64,000 nt of DNA from Pedobacter xixiisoli (GTDB lineage Bacteria; Bacteroidota; Bacteroidia; Sphingobacteriales; Sphingobacteriaceae): contig NZ_OCMT01000002.1 of NCBI RefSeq assembly GCF_900215335.1, positions 744,001-808,000 on the forward strand, in the 5' to 3' direction. The notes beneath the pieces were generated by a model. The model made no database searches. It had not been told where the DNA came from and was given only the letters and a program-made list of their open reading frames with translations. Both the position numbers and the translations under genes were made by a program. Below are positions 33,857 through 41,840 of the stretch, one piece after another; positions within the stretch are counted from its first letter, which is position 1; each line of letters opens with the position of its first letter.

Positions 33857-34873
33857 TTGAAGAACTACATTAGTAATTTAAGAAACATAGCCACTTTTGC
33901 CGTAATCTTACTTCACGTTACAGCTCCATTTGTATTGCAGTTCAATAAAATCAGCTTTGCTTCTTGGCAATTAACTAACTTCTTGGATTCTATGCTTCGC
34001 TTTGGAGTTCCTGTTTTTGTAATGATATCGGGGGCAGTTTTATTAGACCGAAGTGAACAGCTGAATAGCTTTTTAAGCAAGCGTATAAAACGAGTTTTTG
34101 TACCCTTTCTCTTCTGGAGCGTTGTGTATTTTATTTTTAGCTACGCTGGTTATTTCCAAAAACTCTCTGTTTCACAACTGTTTCAAATACTTGTCAGTAA
34201 GTTATTTAAAGGCACTTATTACCACCTATGGTACATTTATATGATATTGGGTGTGTATCTGTTTATTCCAATTATCAGAAAATGGGCGCAAAATAGTACA
34301 AAACAAGAAATCCAGTATTTTCTACTTTTATGGTCAATAACCCTTTTTATTAATACTGATGTTGCTAAGTACATACCTAGCATTGAGGTCTTATATTTCA
34401 GCAAATATTTGGGTTATTTAGTGTTAGGTTACTATTTAGATAAATATGTAGCAACCACAAAAGCTAAAAATACTTTATACCTCATGTTATTCGCTTTGGG
34501 AGTTACCCTAACGCTGGTGTCAACAAGTTACCTTTCCATTACAGAAAATAAGCTAAACATCACCTATTATAATTACCTATCACCAAATGTTTGCTTAATG
34601 GCTATTGGTATTTTTCTTCTGGGAAAGAGTTTATTACAAAAGACAAATGCTACTTTAGCGAGTCTAGACAGTCACAGTTATGGAATTTACTTAGCTCATG
34701 TAATTGTTTTACACTATATACATCGAGTTATTTCTCCAGTGAAAATAGATACCAATTCGCCCTTGTTACTTTTCACGTTTATCATGGCAGTTTCCATCAT
34801 TACTTACTTGATTTCGTATCTTCTGATTAGGTTATTGGCCGTAAATAAGAGAATCAGGCCATTCGTAACCTGA
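33857..34873 (+). CDS. Acyltransferase family 3 membrane protein, TTG start
   Basis: A 338-residue integral membrane acyltransferase (OafA/NodX type) with about ten helices. The catalytic His is in IATFAVILLHVTAP (His20), with Arg48 in FGVPVFVMISGAVLL nearby. Such enzymes acetylate or succinylate surface polysaccharides. An in-frame TAG at 33851-33853 and lack of ATG before NLRNIATF leave TTG at 33857 as start. It closes the glycan cluster and ends at a bidirectional hairpin. Confidence 0.87.
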   Translation: MKNYISNLRNIATFAVILLHVTAPFVLQFNKISFASWQLTNFLDSMLRFGVPVFVMISGAVLLDRSEQLNSFLSKRIKRVFVPFLFWSVVYFIFSYAGYFQKLSVSQLFQILVSKLFKGTYYHLWYIYMILGVYLFIPIIRKWAQNSTKQEIQYFLLLWSITLFINTDVAKYIPSIEVLYFSKYLGYLVLGYYLDKYVATTKAKNTLYLMLFALGVTLTLVSTSYLSITENKLNITYYNYLSPNVCLMAIGIFLLGKSLLQKTNATLASLDSHSYGIYLAHVIVLHYIHRVISPVKIDTNSPLLLFTFIMAVSIITYLISYLLIRLLAVNKRIRPFVT

Positions 34874-34875
34874 TA

Positions 34876-34908
34876 AAAAAATCCCCCGATAAATTACCGG
34901 AGGATTCT
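34876..34908. terminator. Bidirectional terminator between acyltransferase and protease
   Basis: AATCCCCCGA and CCGGAGGATT form a stem with wobble pairs between converging genes, flanked by A/T runs on both sides. Confidence 0.75.
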
Positions 34909-34934
34909 AAAAAATTTAAACCTAAGTCTTTCGC

Positions 34935-37490
34935 TTATTTTTTGCTATCCAAAGCTTTTTCAATACGATCAGACAAATCTTCTAAGTGATATTTACTTAG
35001 GGTATCTGCATGCGAACTAGCTTTAATCGCTTTATCAAGCTCTCTTAATTGTCCTTTTACTACTGAAACTGCATCCGTTTGACTAGCAGATAAGCCACTT
35101 GGTGCAGCACCACCTCTACCAAAAGCAGCAGCAGCAACCGTTGGAGCAGCAGGAGGATTGATGATGGCAATTAATCTATCTACGTAAGCTTTTTGCAAAT
35201 TTCTACGATATACGTCGATAGCTGCGCCACCTTTTAACTCCGTAAAAATCGACGCATTTAAATCTTTGAATAAGTCAGCTATCTTATAAGCGGTAGCACC
35301 ATCTGCAGCTTCTGCAGCAATTAAATTACCCAATACTCTGGTAGAAATTACACGAGTTAACGCAGCATTTTGCAATTTAGAAACGACTACCAAAGGACTT
35401 TCGTTGATATTATCTAGGATAGACTGGTCTAATAACCATTTTGGTGTAGTAAATACCTGTGCATTTAACCAATTAACTGCTTCTTTTTGAGTTGCCGCTG
35501 GCGTACGTTCGTAAATTAAACCTGCTTGATCTACAGTTTTAGGATTTTCGTAGATACCGCCAATATTTTTACTTACGTGACCAACGTAACGACCTAATTG
35601 AGTGGTTAATTGACCATACATGTTACCTAACTCATCATAGTTTTCACCTGGTTGTTTAGTCCAAGTTTTCAAGTTCGATAAAATTACTTTCAAGTTTTTG
35701 ATACCATATTCACTAGCTTTCATAGCGTTATCACTCAAGTCTTCACTTTGCGAGTGTGGATCATCTGGGTTAGTCTCGGTACCAAACCATAAACGTCTAT
35801 TTTTAGCAGCCTCTACAGTCATTTTATCTAATATTTTCATATCAGAAGCAACTGTTTTGCTATCTGGAAAATATCTGTATCCCCAGTCAATAGCCCATTT
35901 ATCATAATCGCCAATACGAGGGTATAAGCCAACTTTAGAGATATTATCTTCTGGTTGTGCAACGTAGTTGAAACGAGCATAATCCATGATAGATGGCGTA
36001 TGACCATTTTCTTCTACCCATTTTTTGTTACGCAAGTTTTCTGTAGGCACCGTTGAACTCGAACCGTGGTTATGACGTAAACCTAAAGTGTGGCCAACTT
36101 CGTGAGAAGATACGAAACGAATTAAATCGCCCATTAATTCATCACTAAAGTTTACCGTACGAGCTCTTTTATCAACCGCCGCAGTTTGGATGAAATACCA
36201 ATCACGCACCAACTTCATTACGTTGTGGTACCAATTGATGTGACTTTCCATAATCTCGCCAGTACGTGGATCAGAAATACTCGGTCCACTTGCGTTAGGA
36301 ATTTCAGATGGTTTATAAACGATCGCCGAGTTACGAGCATCATCTAAGCTCCAAGTAGAATCTTGCGCTTTAGTTGGTGCCATTTTGCCGATAACCGCAT
36401 TCTTGAAACCTGCTTTTTCGAATGCCTTTTGCCAATCGTTAACACCAGCAATTAAATATGGCACCCATTTTTTAGGCGTAGCTGGATCGATATAGAAAAT
36501 AATTGGTTTAGCTGGTTCTACCAATTCACCACGCTTATACTTAGCCATATCTTGTGGTTTTGGCTCTAATCTCCAACGTTTTACCAATTCCAAATCTTTA
36601 ACACCTTGTGGGTTTGCATCAAAATCGGTGTAACCAACTGCAAAATAACCTACACGTGGATCAAAATAACGAGCCTTCATTGGCACTTTAGGTAACGCAA
36701 CTAAAGAAGTGTTAAGCTCTACCGTGATAGAACCAGCAGCTCCGCCACCACCCATCATACCGCCGCCGCCAGCACCAGTTGTAGGTGCGGCACTCATGCT
36801 GTAAGTTTTGGTAACGTTAATCTCTGTATTGGTTGGGAAAGTTTTAATAGTATTGATAAAACTTCTGTCTGCTAATTGAGCACCTAAACGAAATCTAGTT
36901 TTCGCTGCTGGAGAAGAAAAATAAAACACATCGTTATCACTATTGATGAAATCTGTAGCATCAACAACAACCCCTTTGTTATCTTTAGCATAAGCAGCAA
37001 CATTAAATGATGCAGCGATATTTTGTACAGTAGAATTTTGTACGCTTTTGTACATTGACGAGGTAGAATCTGGACTATACGCTCTAAAACTGATTTTACG
37101 AATGAACAACTTGTTATTTGGTCCTTTCTCAAATCGCATTACAGATGAGCCAATTTGATCGCCAGCATAAACTTGATTGTCTCTAAGCGTAGCCGATGCT
37201 TTTGAAATTCTGCTTACCACCAAAATATCCCTGTTTAGTACAGAATCTGCAATTTCGAAGAAAAATTTGTCTTCAATTTTGTGCGAGATTACTAAACCCA
37301 GTCTAGTTTGAGCTTTATTGGTAATTACTTGATCATAAGGCTTAGGTTTAGCAGCAGCCGCAGCGCCCAAAGCACTAGATGCTCTACGAGTGCTATCAGA
37401 TGGAGCCGTACCACCTTGTGTTGGTCGTTGGGCGTGTGCAAATGTTACCGCTCCAGCAACCACTAACAGTGTAAATAGATTTTTCTTCAT
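34935..37490 (-). CDS. Secreted zinc-dependent metalloprotease (metzincin-like)
   Basis: An 851-residue protein starting at the ATG 37488-37490 with a signal peptide (MKKNLFTLLVVAGAVTFAHAQ). N-terminal DUF5118/DUF5117-like region (about 50-400) with RVIDVTxFRL-like strands, then the catalytic motif HEVGHTLGLRHN (HExxHxxGxxH) and a Met-turn candidate SIMDYARFNY. A Gly/Met-rich loop (TTGAGGGGMMGGGGAAG) interrupts the N-terminal half. The C-terminal third is helical with Ala-rich stretches. Such proteases are abundant in Bacteroidota; the substrate is unknown. An upstream TTG would add one residue only. Confidence 0.88.
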   Translation of the reverse strand: MKKNLFTLLVVAGAVTFAHAQRPTQGGTAPSDSTRRASSALGAAAAAKPKPYDQVITNKAQTRLGLVISHKIEDKFFFEIADSVLNRDILVVSRISKASATLRDNQVYAGDQIGSSVMRFEKGPNNKLFIRKISFRAYSPDSTSSMYKSVQNSTVQNIAASFNVAAYAKDNKGVVVDATDFINSDNDVFYFSSPAAKTRFRLGAQLADRSFINTIKTFPTNTEINVTKTYSMSAAPTTGAGGGGMMGGGGAAGSITVELNTSLVALPKVPMKARYFDPRVGYFAVGYTDFDANPQGVKDLELVKRWRLEPKPQDMAKYKRGELVEPAKPIIFYIDPATPKKWVPYLIAGVNDWQKAFEKAGFKNAVIGKMAPTKAQDSTWSLDDARNSAIVYKPSEIPNASGPSISDPRTGEIMESHINWYHNVMKLVRDWYFIQTAAVDKRARTVNFSDELMGDLIRFVSSHEVGHTLGLRHNHGSSSTVPTENLRNKKWVEENGHTPSIMDYARFNYVAQPEDNISKVGLYPRIGDYDKWAIDWGYRYFPDSKTVASDMKILDKMTVEAAKNRRLWFGTETNPDDPHSQSEDLSDNAMKASEYGIKNLKVILSNLKTWTKQPGENYDELGNMYGQLTTQLGRYVGHVSKNIGGIYENPKTVDQAGLIYERTPAATQKEAVNWLNAQVFTTPKWLLDQSILDNINESPLVVVSKLQNAALTRVISTRVLGNLIAAEAADGATAYKIADLFKDLNASIFTELKGGAAIDVYRRNLQKAYVDRLIAIINPPAAPTVAAAAFGRGGAAPSGLSASQTDAVSVVKGQLRELDKAIKASSHADTLSKYHLEDLSDRIEKALDSKK

Positions 37491-37529
37491 CAATTTGTTG
37501 AATAAGTTAATTGTGAAGTAAAAATAGGT

Positions 37530-37550
37530 GTAGTACTACGAAATCTTCGT
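37530..37550. promoter_or_regulatory. Adjacent palindromes upstream of the metalloprotease gene
   Basis: GTAGTACTAC (37530-37539) is a perfect palindrome and overlaps ACGAA-ATC-TTCGT (37538-37550). They lie about 10-30 bases upstream of a TATTTTTA box for the minus-strand gene, in the likely -33 region, so they could be an operator. Confidence 0.4.
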
Positions 37551-37612
37551 CATTGGATATAACTTCTTAGTTACATCATGAAGAAATTTAGATTGATTAT
37601 AGATTGCTAGAT

Positions 37613-38632
37613 TTAATGCAATATTTTAAATACCAACTCTTTCAATAAATCGCCGTCTGAGATATTACCAGAGCTTTCTAAGCCTTTACTTTTCAAATCA
37701 TACTCACGAAGTAAGGAGATAATATCGAAAGTTTTTCCAGCACTAAAAGTTCTGGCTGCCGTTTCATAATCTTTAATAAAATAAGGGCTTACTCCCAATT
37801 CTCTAGCTGCATCATTTTTATTAGGCAAATAATGATACTTCAATATTTTAGAGAAGTAGGAATTTAAATTAGCCATCACCATAATCATCGGATTTGCCTT
37901 TGGATTTCCTGCAAAATAATTGATGATTTGATTACTCTTTAACACATTTCGAGTAGCCAGCGCTTTTTGCAGCTCAAAAACGTTGTATTCTTTACTAATA
38001 CCAATATTCTTCTGGATATGGTCAGACTGTATCGTCGTAGACTTATCGATGTTTAAGCAAAGTTTTTCTACTTCATTCGCAATTTTTGAAAGGTCAGTGC
38101 CTAAATATTCAGCCATCAAGGCAGCTGCCTGCGGATCTATTTTGTAGCCTTTGCTTTTAATATGTTCTTCAATCCAAGGCATTAATTTATAATCACGTAC
38201 CGGATCACTTTGAAAAACTAAGCCCTTACTGTTAATCGCCTTGTAAATTTTCTTACGCTTATCGAAATTAGCATACTTGTAAGCTAATACCAAGATGGTA
38301 CTTGGGAGAGGCTTTTCAAAATAAGCAAGCACAAACTCCGCTTCTTTACTTGCACCTTCATTCCCCCACTTCAGATCTTGTGCTTCTTTTACAATAATCA
38401 ACTGATATTCAGACATCATCGGATAACGCTTAGCCGCATTCATAACGGTAGCCATGTCAGTATCTTTACCATACAAAACCGTCTGATTAAAACCTTTTTC
38501 ACCATCAGACAATACACTTTTTTCCATGTAATCAACAATTTGATCAATATAATATGGTTCCTCTCCTTGTAATAGGTAAACTGGCTTAAATTTTCTAGCT
38601 TTTAAATCCTTGATGATATCCTCAGCACTCAT
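37613..38632 (-). CDS. holA: DNA polymerase III delta subunit
   Basis: A 339-residue protein matching HolA: PVYLLQGEEPYYIDQIVDYM at the N terminus, an AAA-like fold without Walker A function, VFQSDPVRDYKLMPWI, and LSKIANEVEKLCL in the middle helical region. Delta opens the sliding clamp during loading. The gene is divergent from an HsdR_N-like gene, with 95 bp between them. Its ATG lies only 4 bases after a TAATTTTG box. Confidence 0.9.
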   Translation of the reverse strand: MSAEDIIKDLKARKFKPVYLLQGEEPYYIDQIVDYMEKSVLSDGEKGFNQTVLYGKDTDMATVMNAAKRYPMMSEYQLIIVKEAQDLKWGNEGASKEAEFVLAYFEKPLPSTILVLAYKYANFDKRKKIYKAINSKGLVFQSDPVRDYKLMPWIEEHIKSKGYKIDPQAAALMAEYLGTDLSKIANEVEKLCLNIDKSTTIQSDHIQKNIGISKEYNVFELQKALATRNVLKSNQIINYFAGNPKANPMIMVMANLNSYFSKILKYHYLPNKNDAARELGVSPYFIKDYETAARTFSAGKTFDIISLLREYDLKSKGLESSGNISDGDLLKELVFKILH

Positions 38633-38636
38633 AGTT

Positions 38637-38644
38637 CAAAATTA
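38637..38644 (-). promoter_or_regulatory. -7 box abutting the holA start
   Basis: TAATTTTG on the minus strand ends 4 bases (AACT) before the holA ATG. It overlaps the start of a 14-bp tandem repeat. Confidence 0.6.
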
Positions 38645-38669
38645 CGATTTTAGATTTACGATTTTAGAT
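38642..38669. repeat. Two perfect tandem 14-bp repeats between holA and the HsdR_N gene
   Basis: TTACGATTTTAGAT occurs twice without gap. The first copy overlaps the holA -7 box. Confidence 0.9.
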
Positions 38670-38715
38670 TTGTAGGTTATTGTGAGTAATTTTTGGCTTT
38701 TCGCTTTTAGCTTTC

Positions 38716-38723
38716 TACTTTTG
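38716..38723 (+). promoter_or_regulatory. -7 box abutting the HsdR_N gene start
   Basis: TACTTTTG matches TAnnTTTG and lies 4 bases (GCTA) before the ATG, the mirror image of the holA arrangement. Confidence 0.6.
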
Positions 38724-38727
38724 GCTA

Positions 38728-39189
38728 ATGTTCAACCCTACTCCACTTAACCTTCCTTTCTATCCATTTAAAATTACCCAAAGGGATGGCTTACACTACA
38801 TTTTTGACGAAGCTAGGAAAAAACATCTGGTGCTTACACCCGAAGAATGGGTTCGTCAGCATTTTATCAAATACCTGATTAAAGAAAAACAGTTCCCAGT
38901 TACCTTAATGCAAATTGAAGGTGGATTAAACTTAAATCAGACAAAAAAAAGAAGCGACATCTTAGTTTATACCAATAACGGGGAAAAGTTGGTGGTAGTA
39001 GAATGTAAAGCTCCATCTGTAGCTATAACTCAGGCTACCTTTGATCAAGCGGCACGATATAATTCTGTTTATAAAGCGAAATGGATAGTGATTACCAACG
39101 GATTAAATCATTACTATGCACAAATAGATCATGAAAATAAAGGCTTTGCTTTTGTAGAAGAATTGCCAGTTTACAGTTTATTAGTTTAG
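38728..39189 (+). CDS. Stand-alone HsdR N-terminal (PD-(D/E)xK-like) protein
   Basis: A 153-residue soluble protein containing only a domain like the N terminus of type I restriction HsdR subunits. KRSDILVYTNNGEKLVVVECKAP gives the D-ExK metal-dependent nuclease core (Asp near residue 78, Glu and Lys near 92-94). There is no HsdM, HsdS or helicase domain, so classical restriction is not possible from this locus. Its gene is divergent from holA. I recall this neighbourhood in other Bacteroidota, which would suggest a housekeeping DNA function rather than defence; this is inference. Confidence 0.78.
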   Translation: MFNPTPLNLPFYPFKITQRDGLHYIFDEARKKHLVLTPEEWVRQHFIKYLIKEKQFPVTLMQIEGGLNLNQTKKRSDILVYTNNGEKLVVVECKAPSVAITQATFDQAARYNSVYKAKWIVITNGLNHYYAQIDHENKGFAFVEELPVYSLLV

Positions 39190-39208
39190 CAGACACCTTT
39201 CAATAAGC

Positions 39209-39278
39209 CGTCATTGCAATCGCAAGAGATAAAAAAGGGAGAAACCTTGCTAGATTTCTCCCCTCGATCGAAATGACG
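39209..39278. repeat. REP-like palindrome D
   Basis: CCGTCATTGCAATCG at the left end pairs imperfectly with CGATCGAAATGACG at the right; GGGAGAAA and TTTCTCCC pair inside. It separates the converging HsdR_N and purF genes. Confidence 0.8.
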
Positions 39279-39312
39279 ACCTTTTTAATTTTTACTTTTG
39301 CCTTTTTACTTA

Positions 39313-41214
39313 CTAATAAGCTCTTTGGTTATTTCCTTCTTTCCAGTTTACAAAAGCTTTATTTACCACTTTGTTACCACCTGATGTTGGATAATCTCCA
39401 GAGAAATACCAATCTCCTGTATGATCTGGACAAGCCAAATGAAGATTTTCTAAAGTTTGATAAATCACCTCAACTTCTGCTACCGTATCTGGCGGCGTAA
39501 TAATTTTGGCAATCTGATCAGAAATTTCTTGAGGAGTGAAAGGCAAATAAATCTCTTTCACGTAATTGATAATTTCTTCTTTAGGTAATTCTAACGAAGC
39601 TTTACATTTCTGATAAACATCTTCAATGATTTGCTCCTGTCCTCTTTCTTTCAATAACTGAATAGCTGCATCAAAAGCAACAAACTGTCCCATTTTAGAC
39701 ATATCGATACCATAACAATCTGGATATCTGATTTGTGGTGCAGAAGAAACAATGATAATTTTTTTAGGATGTAACCTATCAATAATCTTGATGATACTTT
39801 GTTTCAAAGTAGTACCTCTTACAATCGAATCATCTACGGCAACCAAAGTGTCTGTATGGTTTTTGATTACGCCATAAGTAGTATCATAAACGTGAGCTAC
39901 CATTTCTCCCCTATCCGCATCTGCGGTAATGAAAGTACGTAGCTTCACATCCTTAATAGCGAGTTTCTCCACACGTGGCCTCATCGACAACAACTCATCT
40001 AAAGCGGTGTCATCTAAAACTTCCTTACGTTTCAACAAAGTTTCCTTCTGCACATCGGTAATGTATTTGTGCAAGCCATCTACCATTCCGTAAAAAGAAA
40101 CCTCCGCAGTATTAGGAATAAATGAGAATACTGTGTTTTTCAAGTCGTTATTTACTGCACTCAATACTTGAGGACATAGCAACTCGCCTAATTTCTTACG
40201 TTCTTTATAAATATCGGCATCGCTTCCTCTAGAAAAATAAATACGCTCAAAAGAACATGATTTTTTCTCCAAAGGTTCACGGAACATTTCTTCTGTTACG
40301 GTACCGTCTTTTTTAATAATTAATGCGTGACCTGGCTTAATTTCCTTAACACTATTAATTTGCACTTTAAATGCAGTTTGAATAGCTGGACGCTCAGATG
40401 CAGCAACCACAATCTCATCATCAGCGTAGTAAAATGCCGGACGAATACCTGCTGGATCTCTCATCACGAAGGCATCACCGTTACCAACAATACCAGACAT
40501 CGTGTAACCACCATCCCAGTCTTTAGCAGAACGCTTCAATATTTTCGCTACGTTTAAGCCTTCAGAAATCTTGTGAGTAATCTCAACATTAGTCAAACCC
40601 TCTTTCTTGTACTCATCAAATAAAGTTTGATTTTCATCATCCAAGAAATGACCGATCTTCTCCAATACAGTTACCGTGTCTGCTTTTTCTTTAGGATGCT
40701 GACCAAGTTCGTATAATTGCTCTAACAATTCGTCTACGTTGGTCATGTTAAAGTTACCGGCAATTACCAAGTTTCTTGTCATCCAGTTGTTTTGACGCAA
40801 AAATGGGTGGCAATTTTCGATACTGTTCTTACCGTGTGTACCATAACGAAGATGTCCTAGCAATACCTCACCAATAAAGCTCACATTTTGTTTCAAGAAC
40901 TCGGTATCCTTCATTAGTTCAGGAGTTTCTTCCTGTATGCTAACAAATTTGCTTTGTACGTAACCAAAAATGTCTGCAACGGCATTTTGTGCCATCGAAC
41001 GGTAGCGACTAATGTATCTGCTACCTGGTTTCATATCTAATTTAATGGTTGCAATACCAGCTCCATCCTGACCGCGATTGTGCTGCTTTTCCATCAACAA
41101 ATACAATTTGTTAAGGCCGTAAAGTGCAGTACCGTATTTTTCTTGGTAGTATGAGAGAGGTTTTAACAAGCGGATAAAGGCTATCCCGCATTCGTGTTTG
41201 ATTTGTTCGCTCAT
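39313..41214 (-). CDS. purF: Amidophosphoribosyltransferase PurF, long bacteroidotal form
   Basis: A 633-residue protein with an N-terminal glutamine amidotransferase domain whose nucleophile is Cys9 after an eight-residue leader (HECGIAFI). EKQHNRGQDGAGIAT and a GHLRYGTHG motif follow. A C-terminal phosphoribosyltransferase domain has the PRPP loop VAVDDSIVRGTT. The enzyme makes phosphoribosylamine, the first step of purine synthesis. It is over 100 residues longer than typical PurF, so a paralogue role is possible. Its promoter box is 17 bases upstream. Confidence 0.85.
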   Translation of the reverse strand: MSEQIKHECGIAFIRLLKPLSYYQEKYGTALYGLNKLYLLMEKQHNRGQDGAGIATIKLDMKPGSRYISRYRSMAQNAVADIFGYVQSKFVSIQEETPELMKDTEFLKQNVSFIGEVLLGHLRYGTHGKNSIENCHPFLRQNNWMTRNLVIAGNFNMTNVDELLEQLYELGQHPKEKADTVTVLEKIGHFLDDENQTLFDEYKKEGLTNVEITHKISEGLNVAKILKRSAKDWDGGYTMSGIVGNGDAFVMRDPAGIRPAFYYADDEIVVAASERPAIQTAFKVQINSVKEIKPGHALIIKKDGTVTEEMFREPLEKKSCSFERIYFSRGSDADIYKERKKLGELLCPQVLSAVNNDLKNTVFSFIPNTAEVSFYGMVDGLHKYITDVQKETLLKRKEVLDDTALDELLSMRPRVEKLAIKDVKLRTFITADADRGEMVAHVYDTTYGVIKNHTDTLVAVDDSIVRGTTLKQSIIKIIDRLHPKKIIIVSSAPQIRYPDCYGIDMSKMGQFVAFDAAIQLLKERGQEQIIEDVYQKCKASLELPKEEIINYVKEIYLPFTPQEISDQIAKIITPPDTVAEVEVIYQTLENLHLACPDHTGDWYFSGDYPTSGGNKVVNKAFVNWKEGNNQRAY

Positions 41215-41231
41215 TGATTGTGATTGAGCCG

Positions 41232-41239
41232 CAAATTTA
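41232..41239 (-). promoter_or_regulatory. -7 box upstream of purF
   Basis: TAAATTTG on the minus strand, followed by the same GCGGCT found before the helicase and miaE starts, ends 17 bases before the purF ATG. The rest of this 168-bp gap holds hairpin GTGCT/AGCAC (about 41309-41333). Confidence 0.6.
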
Positions 41240-41382
41240 CCGCTTTAATTGACCACAACCTAACACAAAATGTAAGTTTTATTGTAAAAATCTTACTTTT
41301 CTATAAATGTGCTGTTAATTAGCTTTTTAGCACTTACCGGAATGTAATTTTAACACTCTAACGACAAACATCGACAGTAAAA

Positions 41383-41838
41383 TCAATCCATATCATATGG
41401 ACGTGGATGTTTTCTGATATGAAATGAACCTGTTCTTTGCTCAACTCTTGCATCAGATTTAACTGTATTAATTAAATAGATAAAATCTTCCTTTCCGGCC
41501 AAAGGCATGTGTATAGCTCCGCAATCCCACAACAACCTAGGGCAGTGGATTTCATCGAGCGCAACAAAACCATTTAAATTTAGGCACAATATTGCTTTTG
41601 TAGATTCGATAATTGACTTCACAGTATCATTAAAGCTATTGCTTAAAAATCTTGTACTTTCTCCAATCAAGATTACAAAAAGTGTAGTTTCTTCAATTAG
41701 TGAGAACTCAATTTTTTGTTCATTAGCTTTAATATCAAAACCAATATAAGCTACATGACAGTTTAGCTGCCAACTTTTTATAAGTTCTATCTCGTGCCGC
41801 TGATTTTCTTTATCAAAGAGTATCGCCGCATTTACCAT
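41383..41838 (-). CDS. Orphan protein resembling MTH538/TIR-like domains
   Basis: A 151-residue soluble protein. An LFDKENQRHEIELIKSW start, the strand TTLFVILIGESTRFLSN (about residues 50-66), and LCLNLNGFVALDEIHCPRLLW (about 83-103) follow the order of the TIR-like MTH538/DUF1863 fold, where a LIGxxT strand is followed by a VNLNG...CP stretch. Similarity is to pattern only; catalytic Glu is not obvious. It sits two bases upstream in the transcription order of nothing obvious: it is the last gene after murI on the minus strand, with a 2-base gap to the murI stop. Function unknown. Confidence 0.5.
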   Translation of the reverse strand: MVNAAILFDKENQRHEIELIKSWQLNCHVAYIGFDIKANEQKIEFSLIEETTLFVILIGESTRFLSNSFNDTVKSIIESTKAILCLNLNGFVALDEIHCPRLLWDCGAIHMPLAGKEDFIYLINTVKSDARVEQRTGSFHIRKHPRPYDMD

Positions 41839-41840
41839 TT

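Noticed and set aside
38728..39189. Possible type I restriction locus
   Set aside because: Only an HsdR N-terminal-like domain is present; there are no HsdM, HsdS or helicase parts nearby.
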